Assembly (NCBI RefSeq): GCF_024362365.1
Contig: NZ_CP101464.1
Coordinates: 2,976,001-3,040,000 of the forward strand
From: Janibacter sp. CX7
GTDB lineage: Bacteria; Actinomycetota; Actinomycetes; Actinomycetales; Dermatophilaceae
DNA: 64,000 bases
Reading direction: 5' to 3'
Below, piece by piece: positions 1-10,186 of this stretch (the first letter of the stretch is position 1; the number at the start of each line of letters is the position of its first letter). The position numbers and the translations under genes are program-made. The notes beneath the pieces are model-generated. The model ran no database searches, was not told the origin of the DNA, and worked only from the letters and a program-made list of their open reading frames with translations.

Positions 1-279
1 GATCGTCGCGTTGTCCTTGACCCGGAAGGCGTAGTCGCGCGCGCGCTCGAAGCGCACGACCTTGGCGCGGGTCGGCCAGAGCAGCGGACCGCGACGGTTG
101 ATGTTGATCGTGCGCGTGCCGAGCCCGACGGGGGCCGTACCCACGACGTGGGTGCGCACCACCTGATCGGACAGTCCGGCGAGGGCTCGCGGATCGGTGA
201 TGACCGCCCAGACCTGCTCGGGCGTGGCATCGATGTCGGTCGTGGACTCCAGGAGCGGGGCGTTCTGCGTCGTCGTCAT
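1..279 (-). CDS. SRPBCC (START-like) domain protein, partial
   Basis: Ninety-three residues are visible and the 3' end lies outside the window. The N-terminus carries the helix-grip signature TDIDATPEQVWAVITDP at about residues 14-30, followed by an alternating strand pattern. This is typical of small polyketide-cyclase/ligand-binding SRPBCC proteins that hold a hydrophobic ligand in a deep pocket. The ATG at 279 follows the MMPL gene by 11 bases on the same strand, so the two are probably co-transcribed. The substrate cannot be inferred. The family call is secure, and the function is open. Confidence 0.75.
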   Translation of the reverse strand, partial: MTTTQNAPLLESTTDIDATPEQVWAVITDPRALAGLSDQVVRTHVVGTAPVGLGTRTININRRGPLLWPTRAKVVRFERARDYAFRVKDNATI

Positions 280-290
280 GCGACCCGACC

Positions 291-2813
291 CTATGAGCCG
301 CTGACGGGCTCCGCTGTGGCCGAGGTCTCCCCCTTCGTCACCGGACCCTGCTCCAGGGCGGTGCCCTCGACGTCGAGGTCCGGCAGGATCCGGTCGAGCC
401 AGCGGGGCATCCACCAGGCGCCCTCACCGAGCAGGTGCATCACCGCAGGAGTGAGGGTCATCCGCACGAGGAGCGCGTCGACGAGGACTCCGACGGCGAG
501 CGCAAAGCCGATCGGCCGGATCATCGTCAGGTGGGCGAAGATGAAGCCCGCGAAGACCGCCGCCATGATCAGGGCCGCGGCGAGCACGACCTTGGCGCCG
601 TGGGTGAAGCCGTGCCGCACCGCAGCGCGGGCGTCGGCGCCGTGGGCGTGCGCCTCCTTCATCCCGGACACGAGGAACATCTGGTAGTCCATCGCCAGGC
701 CGAAGAGGACGCCGATGAGCATGATCGGCATGAAGCTGAGCATCGGCCCGGGGGTGTCGACACCGAGGATCGAGCCGAGCCAGCCCCACTGGTAGACCGC
801 GACGGCGGCACCGAAGGACGCGGCGACGGACAGCAGGAAGCCGGCGGTCGCGACGAGCGGCACGAGGATGCTGCGGAAGACGATGGTGAGCAGGACGAGC
901 GAGAGCCCGATGACGATCGCCAGGTAGGGAGGAAGCGCGGCGGCGAGCTGCTCGGAGATCTCGATGTTGGCGACGGTCTGGCCGGTGAGGCCGATCTCGG
1001 AGTGCGTCGCCGTGCCGATCGGTCCGGCGCTCGCCTTGAGGAGGCGGACGGTGTCGCTCGTCTCCTTGTCCGCCGGGCCGCCTACGGTGACGACCTGGAA
1101 GGCGAGCGTGGTCCGGTCGTCACTGACCCCGAAGGGGATGACCGCCTTGACGCCGTCGACGCTGCGCAGCTCCTTGACGAGGTGGCTCTGCTCGACGAGG
1201 ACCGCGTCCGTGTCCTTCGCCGGCTCGTCGAGGGTTGCGACGGCGATGATCGGACCGTTGGCCCCGGCGCCGAAGTTGTCCTCGACCTCGACGTAGGTCT
1301 GGTGGGCGGTGGACTCAAGCGGCTCACTCGACCCGTCCGGCAGCCCGAGGCGAAGGGAGAGCGCCGGCACCGCGATGATCCCGCACAGGGCGATGACAGC
1401 GAGCACGACGAGCGCGGGGCGCTTCGTCACGCCGTCGACGTAGCGCGACCCGAAGACCTGGTCGGTGTCGGGCCGGGCGGCATGCTTGGCCCACGCGCGC
1501 TTCGAGATGACCCGGCGGCCGACGACGTGGAGCAGGGCCGGGGTGAGCGTCAGGGCGACGCACACGGCGACGACGACGGTCGCGGCGGCGACGAGTCCCA
1601 TCTGGCCGAGGAGCGGCACGGGGGTGATGACGAGTGCGGTGAGCGCGATGGCGACGGTCGTGCCGGCGACGACGACGGCGCTGCCCGCGGTGCCGACGGC
1701 GTGCGCGATGGAGTCGGTCATCTCGCGCCCGTCGAGCAGCTGGATGCGGTGCCGGTTGACGATGAAGAGCGCGTAGTCGATGCCGACGGCGAGGCCGAGC
1801 ATGAGCGCGAGCGCCGGGGTCATCGCGTGCATGTCGAAGAAGTGCGTCGCGGTCATGGCCCCGGCGAGGCCGACGCCGACGCCGAGGAGGGCACCGGAGA
1901 TCGGCAGTCCGGCAGCGATGAGCGAGCCGAGGGCGAGGGTGAGCACGATGGCAGCGATGACCAGGCCGACGACCTCACCGGGACCGACGAGGGTGTTCTC
2001 CTGGGTGATCTCGACGCTGTACTCCGTCTGGATCCCGACGTCGTCGAGCTGCTTCCCGATCTCGACGATCGCCTCCTTGACCTCGGGGTCGACGGAGTTG
2101 GTGTTGGTGTCAAACTGGATCTGGGTCAGCGCGTAGCCGTCATCGGTGACAAATCGTGTGTCCGCGGCCCCGTGGGCGACGATCGTGCCGGCGTCGTACT
2201 GGGTCCGGCCGGCCTTGAGCTTGCGCTCCCCCTTGGCGTAGTCCTTCTTGGCCTTGGCCATCTTCTTCTCGCCGTCCTTGACCTGCTGGCGGATCTCGGC
2301 GAGGTGCGGGCTGTCGGGGTCGTTCTTCTCGAAGTAGTCGATCCACGCGTTGCCGTAGTCGAGCTGGCCCTGGGCCTTGGAGATCTTGACCCAGGCCTTG
2401 TCGAGGTCCTTCTGGCCCTTGTCGAGGTCCTTCTTCGCGTCCGTCAGGTCGGTGCGCGAGTCGTCGAGGGTCCGCTGGTTGTCGAAGGGGTTGATGACCC
2501 GCTTGACGCTCGGCTGGTCCTCCCACTCGCCGTAGACCTTGTCGATCGCCGTGCGCTGCTCGGAGGTGAATGCGCCGTCCTCGGTGTGGAGCACCACCGT
2601 GCCGAAGCCGCCTGCTGCGTCGGGGATCTCGGTCTGCAGGTTGTCCAGCACCTCCTCGAACTCGCTCCCGGGCACCGACACCTCGTTGGTCAGGGGGCGA
2701 CCGAAGGCGGCGGCGCCGGATCCGGCCAGTACGAGGACGACGAGCCAGGCCGCGAGCACGCTCTTGGCGTGGGTGGCGCACCAGCGGCCGAGGCGGTAGA
2801 GGCGAAGTGCCAT
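291..2813 (-). CDS. MMPL-family RND-type membrane transporter
   Basis: The 840-residue protein has the usual MMPL plan: a first membrane helix at about 15-37, a large extracytoplasmic domain, a block of five or six helices at about 275-430, a second extracytoplasmic domain, and a final helix block from about 628 to 790. The first outer domain contains a Lys/Asp-rich coiled coil at about 115-205. Family members export lipids, antibiotics or siderophores using the proton gradient. The start is preceded by AGGAG at good spacing. The gene is divergent from an MFS exporter across a shared operator region, and the SRPBCC gene follows it directly. The cargo is unknown. Confidence 0.9.
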   Translation of the reverse strand: MALRLYRLGRWCATHAKSVLAAWLVVLVLAGSGAAAFGRPLTNEVSVPGSEFEEVLDNLQTEIPDAAGGFGTVVLHTEDGAFTSEQRTAIDKVYGEWEDQPSVKRVINPFDNQRTLDDSRTDLTDAKKDLDKGQKDLDKAWVKISKAQGQLDYGNAWIDYFEKNDPDSPHLAEIRQQVKDGEKKMAKAKKDYAKGERKLKAGRTQYDAGTIVAHGAADTRFVTDDGYALTQIQFDTNTNSVDPEVKEAIVEIGKQLDDVGIQTEYSVEITQENTLVGPGEVVGLVIAAIVLTLALGSLIAAGLPISGALLGVGVGLAGAMTATHFFDMHAMTPALALMLGLAVGIDYALFIVNRHRIQLLDGREMTDSIAHAVGTAGSAVVVAGTTVAIALTALVITPVPLLGQMGLVAAATVVVAVCVALTLTPALLHVVGRRVISKRAWAKHAARPDTDQVFGSRYVDGVTKRPALVVLAVIALCGIIAVPALSLRLGLPDGSSEPLESTAHQTYVEVEDNFGAGANGPIIAVATLDEPAKDTDAVLVEQSHLVKELRSVDGVKAVIPFGVSDDRTTLAFQVVTVGGPADKETSDTVRLLKASAGPIGTATHSEIGLTGQTVANIEISEQLAAALPPYLAIVIGLSLVLLTIVFRSILVPLVATAGFLLSVAASFGAAVAVYQWGWLGSILGVDTPGPMLSFMPIMLIGVLFGLAMDYQMFLVSGMKEAHAHGADARAAVRHGFTHGAKVVLAAALIMAAVFAGFIFAHLTMIRPIGFALAVGVLVDALLVRMTLTPAVMHLLGEGAWWMPRWLDRILPDLDVEGTALEQGPVTKGETSATAEPVSGS

Positions 2814-2837
2814 GCGAGTGATCTCCTGATCGAGTCT

Positions 2838-2872
2838 TCTACGTCCGTAGAACAGTCATCTACAAATGTAGA
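2838..2872. promoter_or_regulatory. Tandem inverted repeats in the divergent MMPL/MFS promoter
   Basis: Two copies of TCTAC-N4-GTAGA lie at 2838-2851 and 2859-2872, with centres 21 bp (two helical turns) apart. That spacing suits cooperative binding of a dimeric repressor on one face of the DNA. The CTAC-N4-GTAG core resembles operators of BlaI/MecI-type and some TetR-type regulators. No regulator gene adjoins the site. Confidence 0.65.
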
Positions 2873-2876
2873 GGCA

Positions 2877-4124
2877 ATGTCGTTGAGAGGTCAAACGGTG
2901 GGAGAGAATGGATCGGTGAATCCCCCTTCGCCGCCCCCGGTTGCACGATCGTCCACCGATGGTCGGGTGGGGACAGCCCTCGCCGCCCTGGTGCTCGGGG
3001 GCGTCGGCATCGGCGTCACCGAGTTCGTGACGATGGGACTGCTCCCGGAGATCGCCGGGGGCATCGGGACAACGATCCCACAGGCCGGGCACACAATCTC
3101 GGCGTACGCGCTCGGCGTCGTCGTCGGCGCACCGACGATCGCGATCTTCGGCAACCGGCTCCCCCGCCGTGAGCTGCTGGTCGCGCTCATGGTCCTCTTC
3201 GCCGTGGGCAACGCCCTGAGCGCGGTCGCCACGAGCTACCCGCTGCTCATGCTCGCCCGGCTCGTCGCCGGCATCCCGCACGGCGCCTTCTTCGGCATCG
3301 CCTCGATCGTCGCCTTCGACATCGTCGCGCCGGGGCGCGGCGGCTGGGCGGTCAGCCGGATCATGCTCGGCATCCCCATCGCCAACGTCGCCGGCGTCCC
3401 ACTCGCGACCTGGCTGGGCCAGCAGGCCGGCTGGCGCTCCGCGTACTGGCTCGTCGCCGCGATCGGTGTCCTCACCGCCGTGCTCGTCAGCATCGTCGTC
3501 CCGCACCAGCCCGCCGACACAGAGGCCGACGTGCGCAGCGAGCTGTCCGCCTTCGCCGACTCGCAGGTCTGGCTCACACTGCTCGTCGGGTCGATCGGCT
3601 TCGGCGGCGTCTTTGCGATGTACTCCTACATCTCACCGATCCTGCGCAACCAGACCGGCCTGCCCGCCGACGCGGTGCCGATCTACCTCTTCGTCTACGG
3701 CGTCGGTGGCCTGCTCGGCACGATGATCGCCGGGCGGCTCGTCGACCTGTCGGTGCTGCGCACGCTCGTCGGGTCGACGATCGCGACCGGGGCCAGCCTC
3801 GCCCTCTTCGCCTGGGCCGCCAACTGGGCGATCCCGGCCGGCGTCGTCCTGCTCCTCGTGTGCATCTCCGTCTCGGCCTTCGTCCTCGCCCTCCAGCTGC
3901 GGCTCATGGAGGTCGCCGGACGCGCCCGCACCCTCGGCGCCGCCGGCAATCACGCCGCCCTCAACGTCGCCAACGCCCTCGGCGCCTGGCTCGGTGGACT
4001 CGTCCTCGCCGCTGGATGGGGGTGGCAGGCGCCCTCGCTCGTCGGCGCCGGCCTGTCCCTCGCCGGCCTCGTGACGCTGCTGATCTCCCTTCGCATCCAC
4101 CGCGGTCGCACGACGCTGGACTGA
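2877..4124 (+). CDS. MFS transporter, DHA1 (AraJ/Cmx-like) family
   Basis: A 12-helix drug/sugar efflux permease of about 400-415 residues. The first helix contains VGIGVTEFVTMGLLPEIA, a hallmark of the DHA1 group that includes AraJ and chloramphenicol exporters. A further conserved segment reads LARLVAGIPHGAFFG. The ATG at 2877 has poor ribosome-binding-site spacing. GTG codons at 2898 (after GAGAGG) and 2916 (after GGAGAG) are in frame and are good alternatives, which would place both inverted repeats fully upstream. The open frame continues far upstream on this strand only as a shadow of the MMPL gene. Probably a proton-driven exporter. Substrate unknown. Confidence 0.85.
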   Translation: MSLRGQTVGENGSVNPPSPPPVARSSTDGRVGTALAALVLGGVGIGVTEFVTMGLLPEIAGGIGTTIPQAGHTISAYALGVVVGAPTIAIFGNRLPRRELLVALMVLFAVGNALSAVATSYPLLMLARLVAGIPHGAFFGIASIVAFDIVAPGRGGWAVSRIMLGIPIANVAGVPLATWLGQQAGWRSAYWLVAAIGVLTAVLVSIVVPHQPADTEADVRSELSAFADSQVWLTLLVGSIGFGGVFAMYSYISPILRNQTGLPADAVPIYLFVYGVGGLLGTMIAGRLVDLSVLRTLVGSTIATGASLALFAWAANWAIPAGVVLLLVCISVSAFVLALQLRLMEVAGRARTLGAAGNHAALNVANALGAWLGGLVLAAGWGWQAPSLVGAGLSLAGLVTLLISLRIHRGRTTLD

Positions 4125-4138
4125 CCCTGCACCCTTCG

Positions 4139-4176
4139 CCCCTTCGAGACGCTTGCTGCGCAAGCCCCTCAGGGAC
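4139..4176. repeat. REP-like hairpin, type A (copy 1)
   Basis: A short intergenic element with a CCCTTCGAG left end and a CTCAGGGACC right end around a small internal stem (GCTTGC-tgc-GCAAGC). Related copies lie at 14436-14473, 51176-51216 and 58499-58558. The ends are conserved and the middle is variable. Confidence 0.7.
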
Positions 4177-4198
4177 CGGAGGGCATATCGTCGGCCCC

Positions 4199-4711
4199 AT
4201 GGCGCACCCCGACATCCGCCCGGCCACACCGGAGGACCTGCCCGACCTGATCCGTCTGGTCAAGGACCTGGCGACGTACGAGAAGGAGCCGGACGCGGCC
4301 GTCGCCACGGAGGACGACTTCCGCGCCGCGCTCTTCCCCACGGGCAAGGGCGCGACGCCGATGGCCTGGTGCCACGTCGCCGAGGCGGGCGAAGGGCGGG
4401 ACCGTCAGGTCGTCGGGATGGCGCTGTGGTTCCTCACCTTTTCCACCTGGACCGGTCGGCACGGTATCCACCTCGAGGACCTCTACGTCGAGCCGCGGCA
4501 CCGCGGGTCGGGCCTGGGCAAGGCGCTGCTCGAGACCCTCGCGCAGGAGTGCCGCGAGCGCGGGTACAAGCGGCTGGAGTGGTCCGTGCTGCGGTGGAAT
4601 GCACCGTCGATCGCCTTCTACGACTCGCTCGACGCGACGCCGCAGGACGAGTGGCTGACCTACCGGCTCGACGGCGACGCTCTCGAGGCGCTCGGTCGCG
4701 ACGACGACTGA
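4199..4711 (+). CDS. GNAT acetyltransferase, diamine/spermidine N-acetyltransferase-like
   Basis: The 170 residues resemble SSAT-type enzymes, which acetylate polyamines or thialysine with acetyl-CoA. An early LATYEKEPDAAVAT segment matches the substrate-side N-terminus of that family. The acetyl-CoA loop LEDLYVEPRHRGSGLGKALL is at about residues 97-116, and the C-terminal EWSVLRWNAPSIAFYDSL stretch is typical of SSAT. The ATG at 4199 is chosen because similarity begins there. A weak GGAGGG lies about 16 bases upstream. The gene stands alone between the MFS gene and ppdK. Acceptor specificity is inference. Confidence 0.8.
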   Translation: MAHPDIRPATPEDLPDLIRLVKDLATYEKEPDAAVATEDDFRAALFPTGKGATPMAWCHVAEAGEGRDRQVVGMALWFLTFSTWTGRHGIHLEDLYVEPRHRGSGLGKALLETLAQECRERGYKRLEWSVLRWNAPSIAFYDSLDATPQDEWLTYRLDGDALEALGRDDD

Positions 4712-4822
4712 GCGGACTCCCCCTTCGCCCCCGCCCGTCCGGCCACGTGGAACCGGACGTGGAGATCCGGGTCACGCCTGCCATAGTGGGCGGGTTCCAC
4801 GCACGCATTTGGGAGGCACCCG

Positions 4823-7540
<2,718 letters not shown>

Positions 7541-7580
7541 CCGGACCTCGTCCGGGCACGTCCGGGCCTCGAGACCGCAC

Positions 7581-7613
7581 AGGGCGGGACTCCCGACGAG
7601 GGGGTCCCGCCCT
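7581..7613 (+). terminator. Hairpin after ppdK
   Basis: AGGGCGGGAC and GTCCCGCCCT form a 10-bp GC stem around a 13-nt loop, 40 bp past the ppdK stop. There is no long T tract, as is usual for high-GC actinobacterial terminators. Confidence 0.7.
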
Positions 7614-7632
7614 TCGTCATGCTGGCCCGGTA

Positions 7633-7701
7633 TTGAACCGGTAGCCCCGGGAGCCGGCGGGCCCCTTGGACTGCTGCCGGCTTCCAGGGCTACCGGTTCA
7701 A
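7633..7701. repeat. Long imperfect inverted repeat (26-bp arms)
   Basis: The arms run 7633-7658 (beginning TTGAACCGGTAGCCC) and 7676-7701 (ending GGGCTACCGGTTCAA). They differ at two positions that would be G-U pairs in one RNA strand. The loop is 17 nt. The element lies between two ordinary terminator hairpins in the 280-bp gene-free stretch after ppdK. It lacks tRNA features and I recognise no second copy in the window. Confidence 0.7.
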
Positions 7702-7747
7702 CACACAACCTTCATGACGCATGGGCGTCAGTACCTCGTCCGGGCAC

Positions 7748-7785
7748 GACGAAGGCCCCGCACCACATGGTGCGGGGCCTTCGTC
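7748..7785. terminator. Bidirectional terminator hairpin
   Basis: Eighteen-bp perfect arms (GACGAAGGCCCCGCACCA and its complement) with a two-base loop sit between ppdK and the convergent small minus-strand gene. The stem end carries the window's GACGAAGG motif. Confidence 0.75.
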
Positions 7786-7820
7786 ACGTCCGGGCTGGAT
7801 TCGCCCCCGGACGGTCGCGC

Positions 7821-8060
7821 TCAGCGCGTGGAGAGGACCGGGTGGAAGCGGTCGCTCATCCGGTTGTCGTAGGGCGCGTGGTAGCCCGGCGCCGACGTGG
7901 CCGAGGAGATGAGGTCCTGCTTGGACGTACGGGTCTCGTCCTGGGACATGGCGGCCAGCTCGGCGGCCATGCGGGTGTGGTCGGAGTCCGGGCCGGCACC
8001 CCAGTGGCGGTTGGCGGCGGGACGAAGGGCGTTGATGTAGGTCATCCAGAGCTTCTCCAT
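7821..8060 (-). CDS. Small conserved-looking protein of unknown function
   Basis: A 79-residue soluble protein with no signal peptide, membrane helix or Cys pair. The sequence starts MEKLWMTYINALRPAANRHW and ends with a His/Tyr-containing tail. A GTG at 8066 is an alternative start two codons upstream. It is transcribed divergently from the LysR gene, which makes it a possible target of that regulator. I do not recognise a family. Codon use looks normal for the window, so it is probably a real gene. Confidence 0.55.
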   Translation of the reverse strand: MEKLWMTYINALRPAANRHWGAGPDSDHTRMAAELAAMSQDETRTSKQDLISSATSAPGYHAPYDNRMSDRFHPVLSTR

Positions 8061-8153
8061 GGCCACAATGATGTCAGCGTCAACTATCCGTGACCAATGC
8101 AGTTTTGTGGCAGATCATGCAGGTTTGCTTCATCATCGGCTACTCTTCCGGGC

Positions 8154-9056
8154 ATGGTCGACGCCCACCGACTCCGGACCTTCTTGTCCGTCATGGCCTC
8201 CGGCTCGGTCAACGCCGCCGCCGGGCACCTCGGCTACTCACCGTCGGCGGTGAGCCAGCAGATCGCCGCGCTGCAGAAGGAGACCGGGCTCACACTCTTC
8301 ACCCGCCACGGGCGCGGGATCGAGCCCACACCGGCGGCCCACACGCTCGCAGCGGAGTCCGAGCAGCTCATGACGGAGCTCAAGCGGGTCGATGCCGTCG
8401 TCGACGACCTGCGCGAAGGGAGCACCGGCTCGCTGGCGATCGGGTACTTCGCCTCGGCGGGCTATCGGTGGATGCCGCAGCTGGCCAAGCGCCTGCAGGC
8501 GAAGATGCCCGAGCTGACGCTGCAGATGGTCCTCACCGAGGGCTACCCGCGCGGCGAGGCGCCGATCGTCGACATCGACGTCGTGCCCGCCGACCCCACC
8601 ACCTCGGTCCGGGCCGGCCACCTCGTCACTCCCCTGATGACCGACCACTTCGTCGCGCTCGTGCCGGCCGACCACAAGCTCGCCGGCCGGCGCCGCGTCG
8701 AGATGGCCGAGCTCGCCGACAGCCCGTGGATCAGCAACGACATCTCCGCCGGCATCACCCAGGACATGGTCGACCGGGCTTGTCGCGCAGCGGGGTTCCG
8801 GCCCCGCTACACCGTCGAGGCGCAGGACCACTACACGGCGACGGCCTTCGTCGCGGCGGGTGTGGGCATCACGGTCCTGCCCGACCTCGCCAGCCGCTCG
8901 ATCCCCAAGTCGGTGCGCCGCCTGCGCCTGACCAACCCCAACCCGGTGCGTGACATCGTCGCGCTCACCGCGCCCGTGGCCCGGTCCAACGAGGCGGCGA
9001 AGCTCGCCGTCGACCTGCTGCAGCAGATCGCCGCCGCCTCTGCCCGGCGGCGGTGA
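8154..9056 (+). CDS. LysR-family transcriptional regulator
   Basis: A 300-residue LTTR. The winged helix-turn-helix occupies residues 1-60 and includes the sequence GHLGYSPSAVSQQIAALQKE. The rest is a periplasmic-binding-protein-like effector domain (about 90-290). The ATG at 8154 matches the usual LTTR start (MVDAHRLRTFLSVMASGS). A TACTCT hexamer sits seven bases before it, so the mRNA may be leaderless. The divergent small gene at 7821 is the obvious candidate target. The effector is unknown. Confidence 0.92.
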   Translation: MVDAHRLRTFLSVMASGSVNAAAGHLGYSPSAVSQQIAALQKETGLTLFTRHGRGIEPTPAAHTLAAESEQLMTELKRVDAVVDDLREGSTGSLAIGYFASAGYRWMPQLAKRLQAKMPELTLQMVLTEGYPRGEAPIVDIDVVPADPTTSVRAGHLVTPLMTDHFVALVPADHKLAGRRRVEMAELADSPWISNDISAGITQDMVDRACRAAGFRPRYTVEAQDHYTATAFVAAGVGITVLPDLASRSIPKSVRRLRLTNPNPVRDIVALTAPVARSNEAAKLAVDLLQQIAAASARRR

Positions 9057-9069
9057 CGCCCCCTTCGGC

Positions 9070-9633
9070 TCAGGGCCACTCCTCGCGCAGGATCCCGTAG
9101 GTGTAGCCGTCGACCCAGCCGAGCTCGGCGTGCCACGAGTCCTTGACGCCGTGCTGCTCCCTGCGCATGCCGATGCGCTCCATGACCCGCCACGACGGGG
9201 TGTTGTCGGCGAAGCAGCCGGCCGTCACCCGGTGCAGCCCGAGCTCGTCGAAGGCGATCGACAGCAGGCCGCGCGCCAGGTGTGTGCCGTGGCCGCGACC
9301 GGCGTGCGCGGGGTCGATGGTGTAGCCGAGGCTGCCCTGGGCCCGGCTCCAGATGTCCTGACCGGCGTGGACCTGGCCCATGGCGTCCCCGATGGACAGT
9401 GAGCCGGTCCCCACGAGCTGACCGTCGACGTGTGCGGCCACGCCGAGGCTGTCGGGGTCGTCCTCGAGCCAGCTGCGCGTGTACGTCTGCGGGTCGACGG
9501 TCGTCAGCAGCAGCCACCGCGTGACCTCGGGGCTGTTCCGCCAGGTGAGTGCCTGCGCGATGTCGTCGGGTGTCGGTGGGCGAAGGGAGAGTGGCCCGGC
9601 CTGTCGTGGCCAGGCAAGGTCGGCGACCTTCAC
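9070..9633 (-). CDS. GNAT acetyltransferase (RimJ/RimL type)
   Basis: The 187 residues contain the RimJ/L-like pattern LSLRPPTPDDIAQALTWRNS at the N-terminus, the acetyl-CoA loop AHAGRGHGTHLARGLL, and the C-terminal NTPSWRVMERIGMRRE segment. Such enzymes acetylate N-terminal or side-chain amines of proteins or small molecules. The GTG start at 9633 overlaps the stop of the DUF1801 gene by four bases, so translation is probably coupled. Substrate unknown. Confidence 0.82.
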   Translation of the reverse strand: MKVADLAWPRQAGPLSLRPPTPDDIAQALTWRNSPEVTRWLLLTTVDPQTYTRSWLEDDPDSLGVAAHVDGQLVGTGSLSIGDAMGQVHAGQDIWSRAQGSLGYTIDPAHAGRGHGTHLARGLLSIAFDELGLHRVTAGCFADNTPSWRVMERIGMRREQHGVKDSWHAELGWVDGYTYGILREEWP

Positions 9634-10040
9634 TCGCCGGACCCCGCCCAGGACCGCTCGACGAGCTCGCGCAGGACGTCGGCGTCGACGTCCTGCAGAC
9701 GCTTGATGTAGACGCAGCCCTTGCCGGTGGTGTGCGTGCCGAGGCGGTCGAGCAGGTCCTCGTTGGACCCGTAGAAGGTCAGTCCGTAGAGCGTGAGCGC
9801 TGCCTTGCGCGGGGCGAGGCCGATGCGGAACCACTCGTGCTCCTTGCCGTCGGCCGTCGTGTAGGGCTGGGTGCCGAAGCCGATCATCGACGGCCCCCAC
9901 ACGACCGGCTCGGCCCCGGAGACCTCGCGCATGAGGTCGAGCGCGGCCTGCGCGTCCGTGCGGCGGCGCTCGTCGGCCACGGCGCCGAGCACCTCGTCGG
10001 GGGAGGTGTCGGTGGGCTTCGTCTTGCGGTCGCTGGCCAT
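9630..10040 (-). CDS. DUF1801 domain protein
   Basis: The 136-residue protein has the DUF1801/YdhG-like fold signature: a Pro/Asp-rich helix, then PSMIGFG, a KEHEWFRIGLAPRKAALTLY strand block and a Lys-rich GKGCVYIKRL segment. These small proteins have no settled biochemical role. The gene is first in a two-gene operon with the GNAT gene at 9070, which it overlaps by four bases. It ends the core segment before the accessory island. Confidence 0.8.
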   Translation of the reverse strand: MASDRKTKPTDTSPDEVLGAVADERRRTDAQAALDLMREVSGAEPVVWGPSMIGFGTQPYTTADGKEHEWFRIGLAPRKAALTLYGLTFYGSNEDLLDRLGTHTTGKGCVYIKRLQDVDADVLRELVERSWAGSGE

Positions 10041-10152
10041 GGACCGAGGCTAGTCCGGTTGGAGGCCGTCACTGAGGGACGCGAGCGCACGCACCCGCGG
10101 CCGGGGCTGGCACAGCCCCAAGTCAGGACTCCGAGACGGACCTCGCCACGTG

Positions 10153-10182
10153 CCCTAGGGTTGGGAGCCAAACCTAGGGGGG
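10153..10182 (+). promoter_or_regulatory. Hairpin covering the ribosome-binding region of the toxin gene
   Basis: CCCTAGGGTTGG (10153-10164) and CCAAACCTAGGG (10168-10179) pair at 11 of 12 positions around a GAG loop. The purine run AGGGGGG (10176-10182) that must serve the GTG at 10187 begins inside the right arm. Folding would restrict ribosome access, a plausible brake on a harmful protein. Confidence 0.55.
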
Positions 10183-10186
10183 TTAC

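Noticed and set aside
435..2876. Long open frame on the plus strand running into the MFS gene
   Set aside because: It is the Asp/Arg/Glu-rich antisense shadow of the MMPL gene. Transporter-like sequence starts only near 2900.
7624..7710. tRNA-like region
   Set aside because: No anticodon arm or T-loop consensus. It is a simple long inverted repeat.
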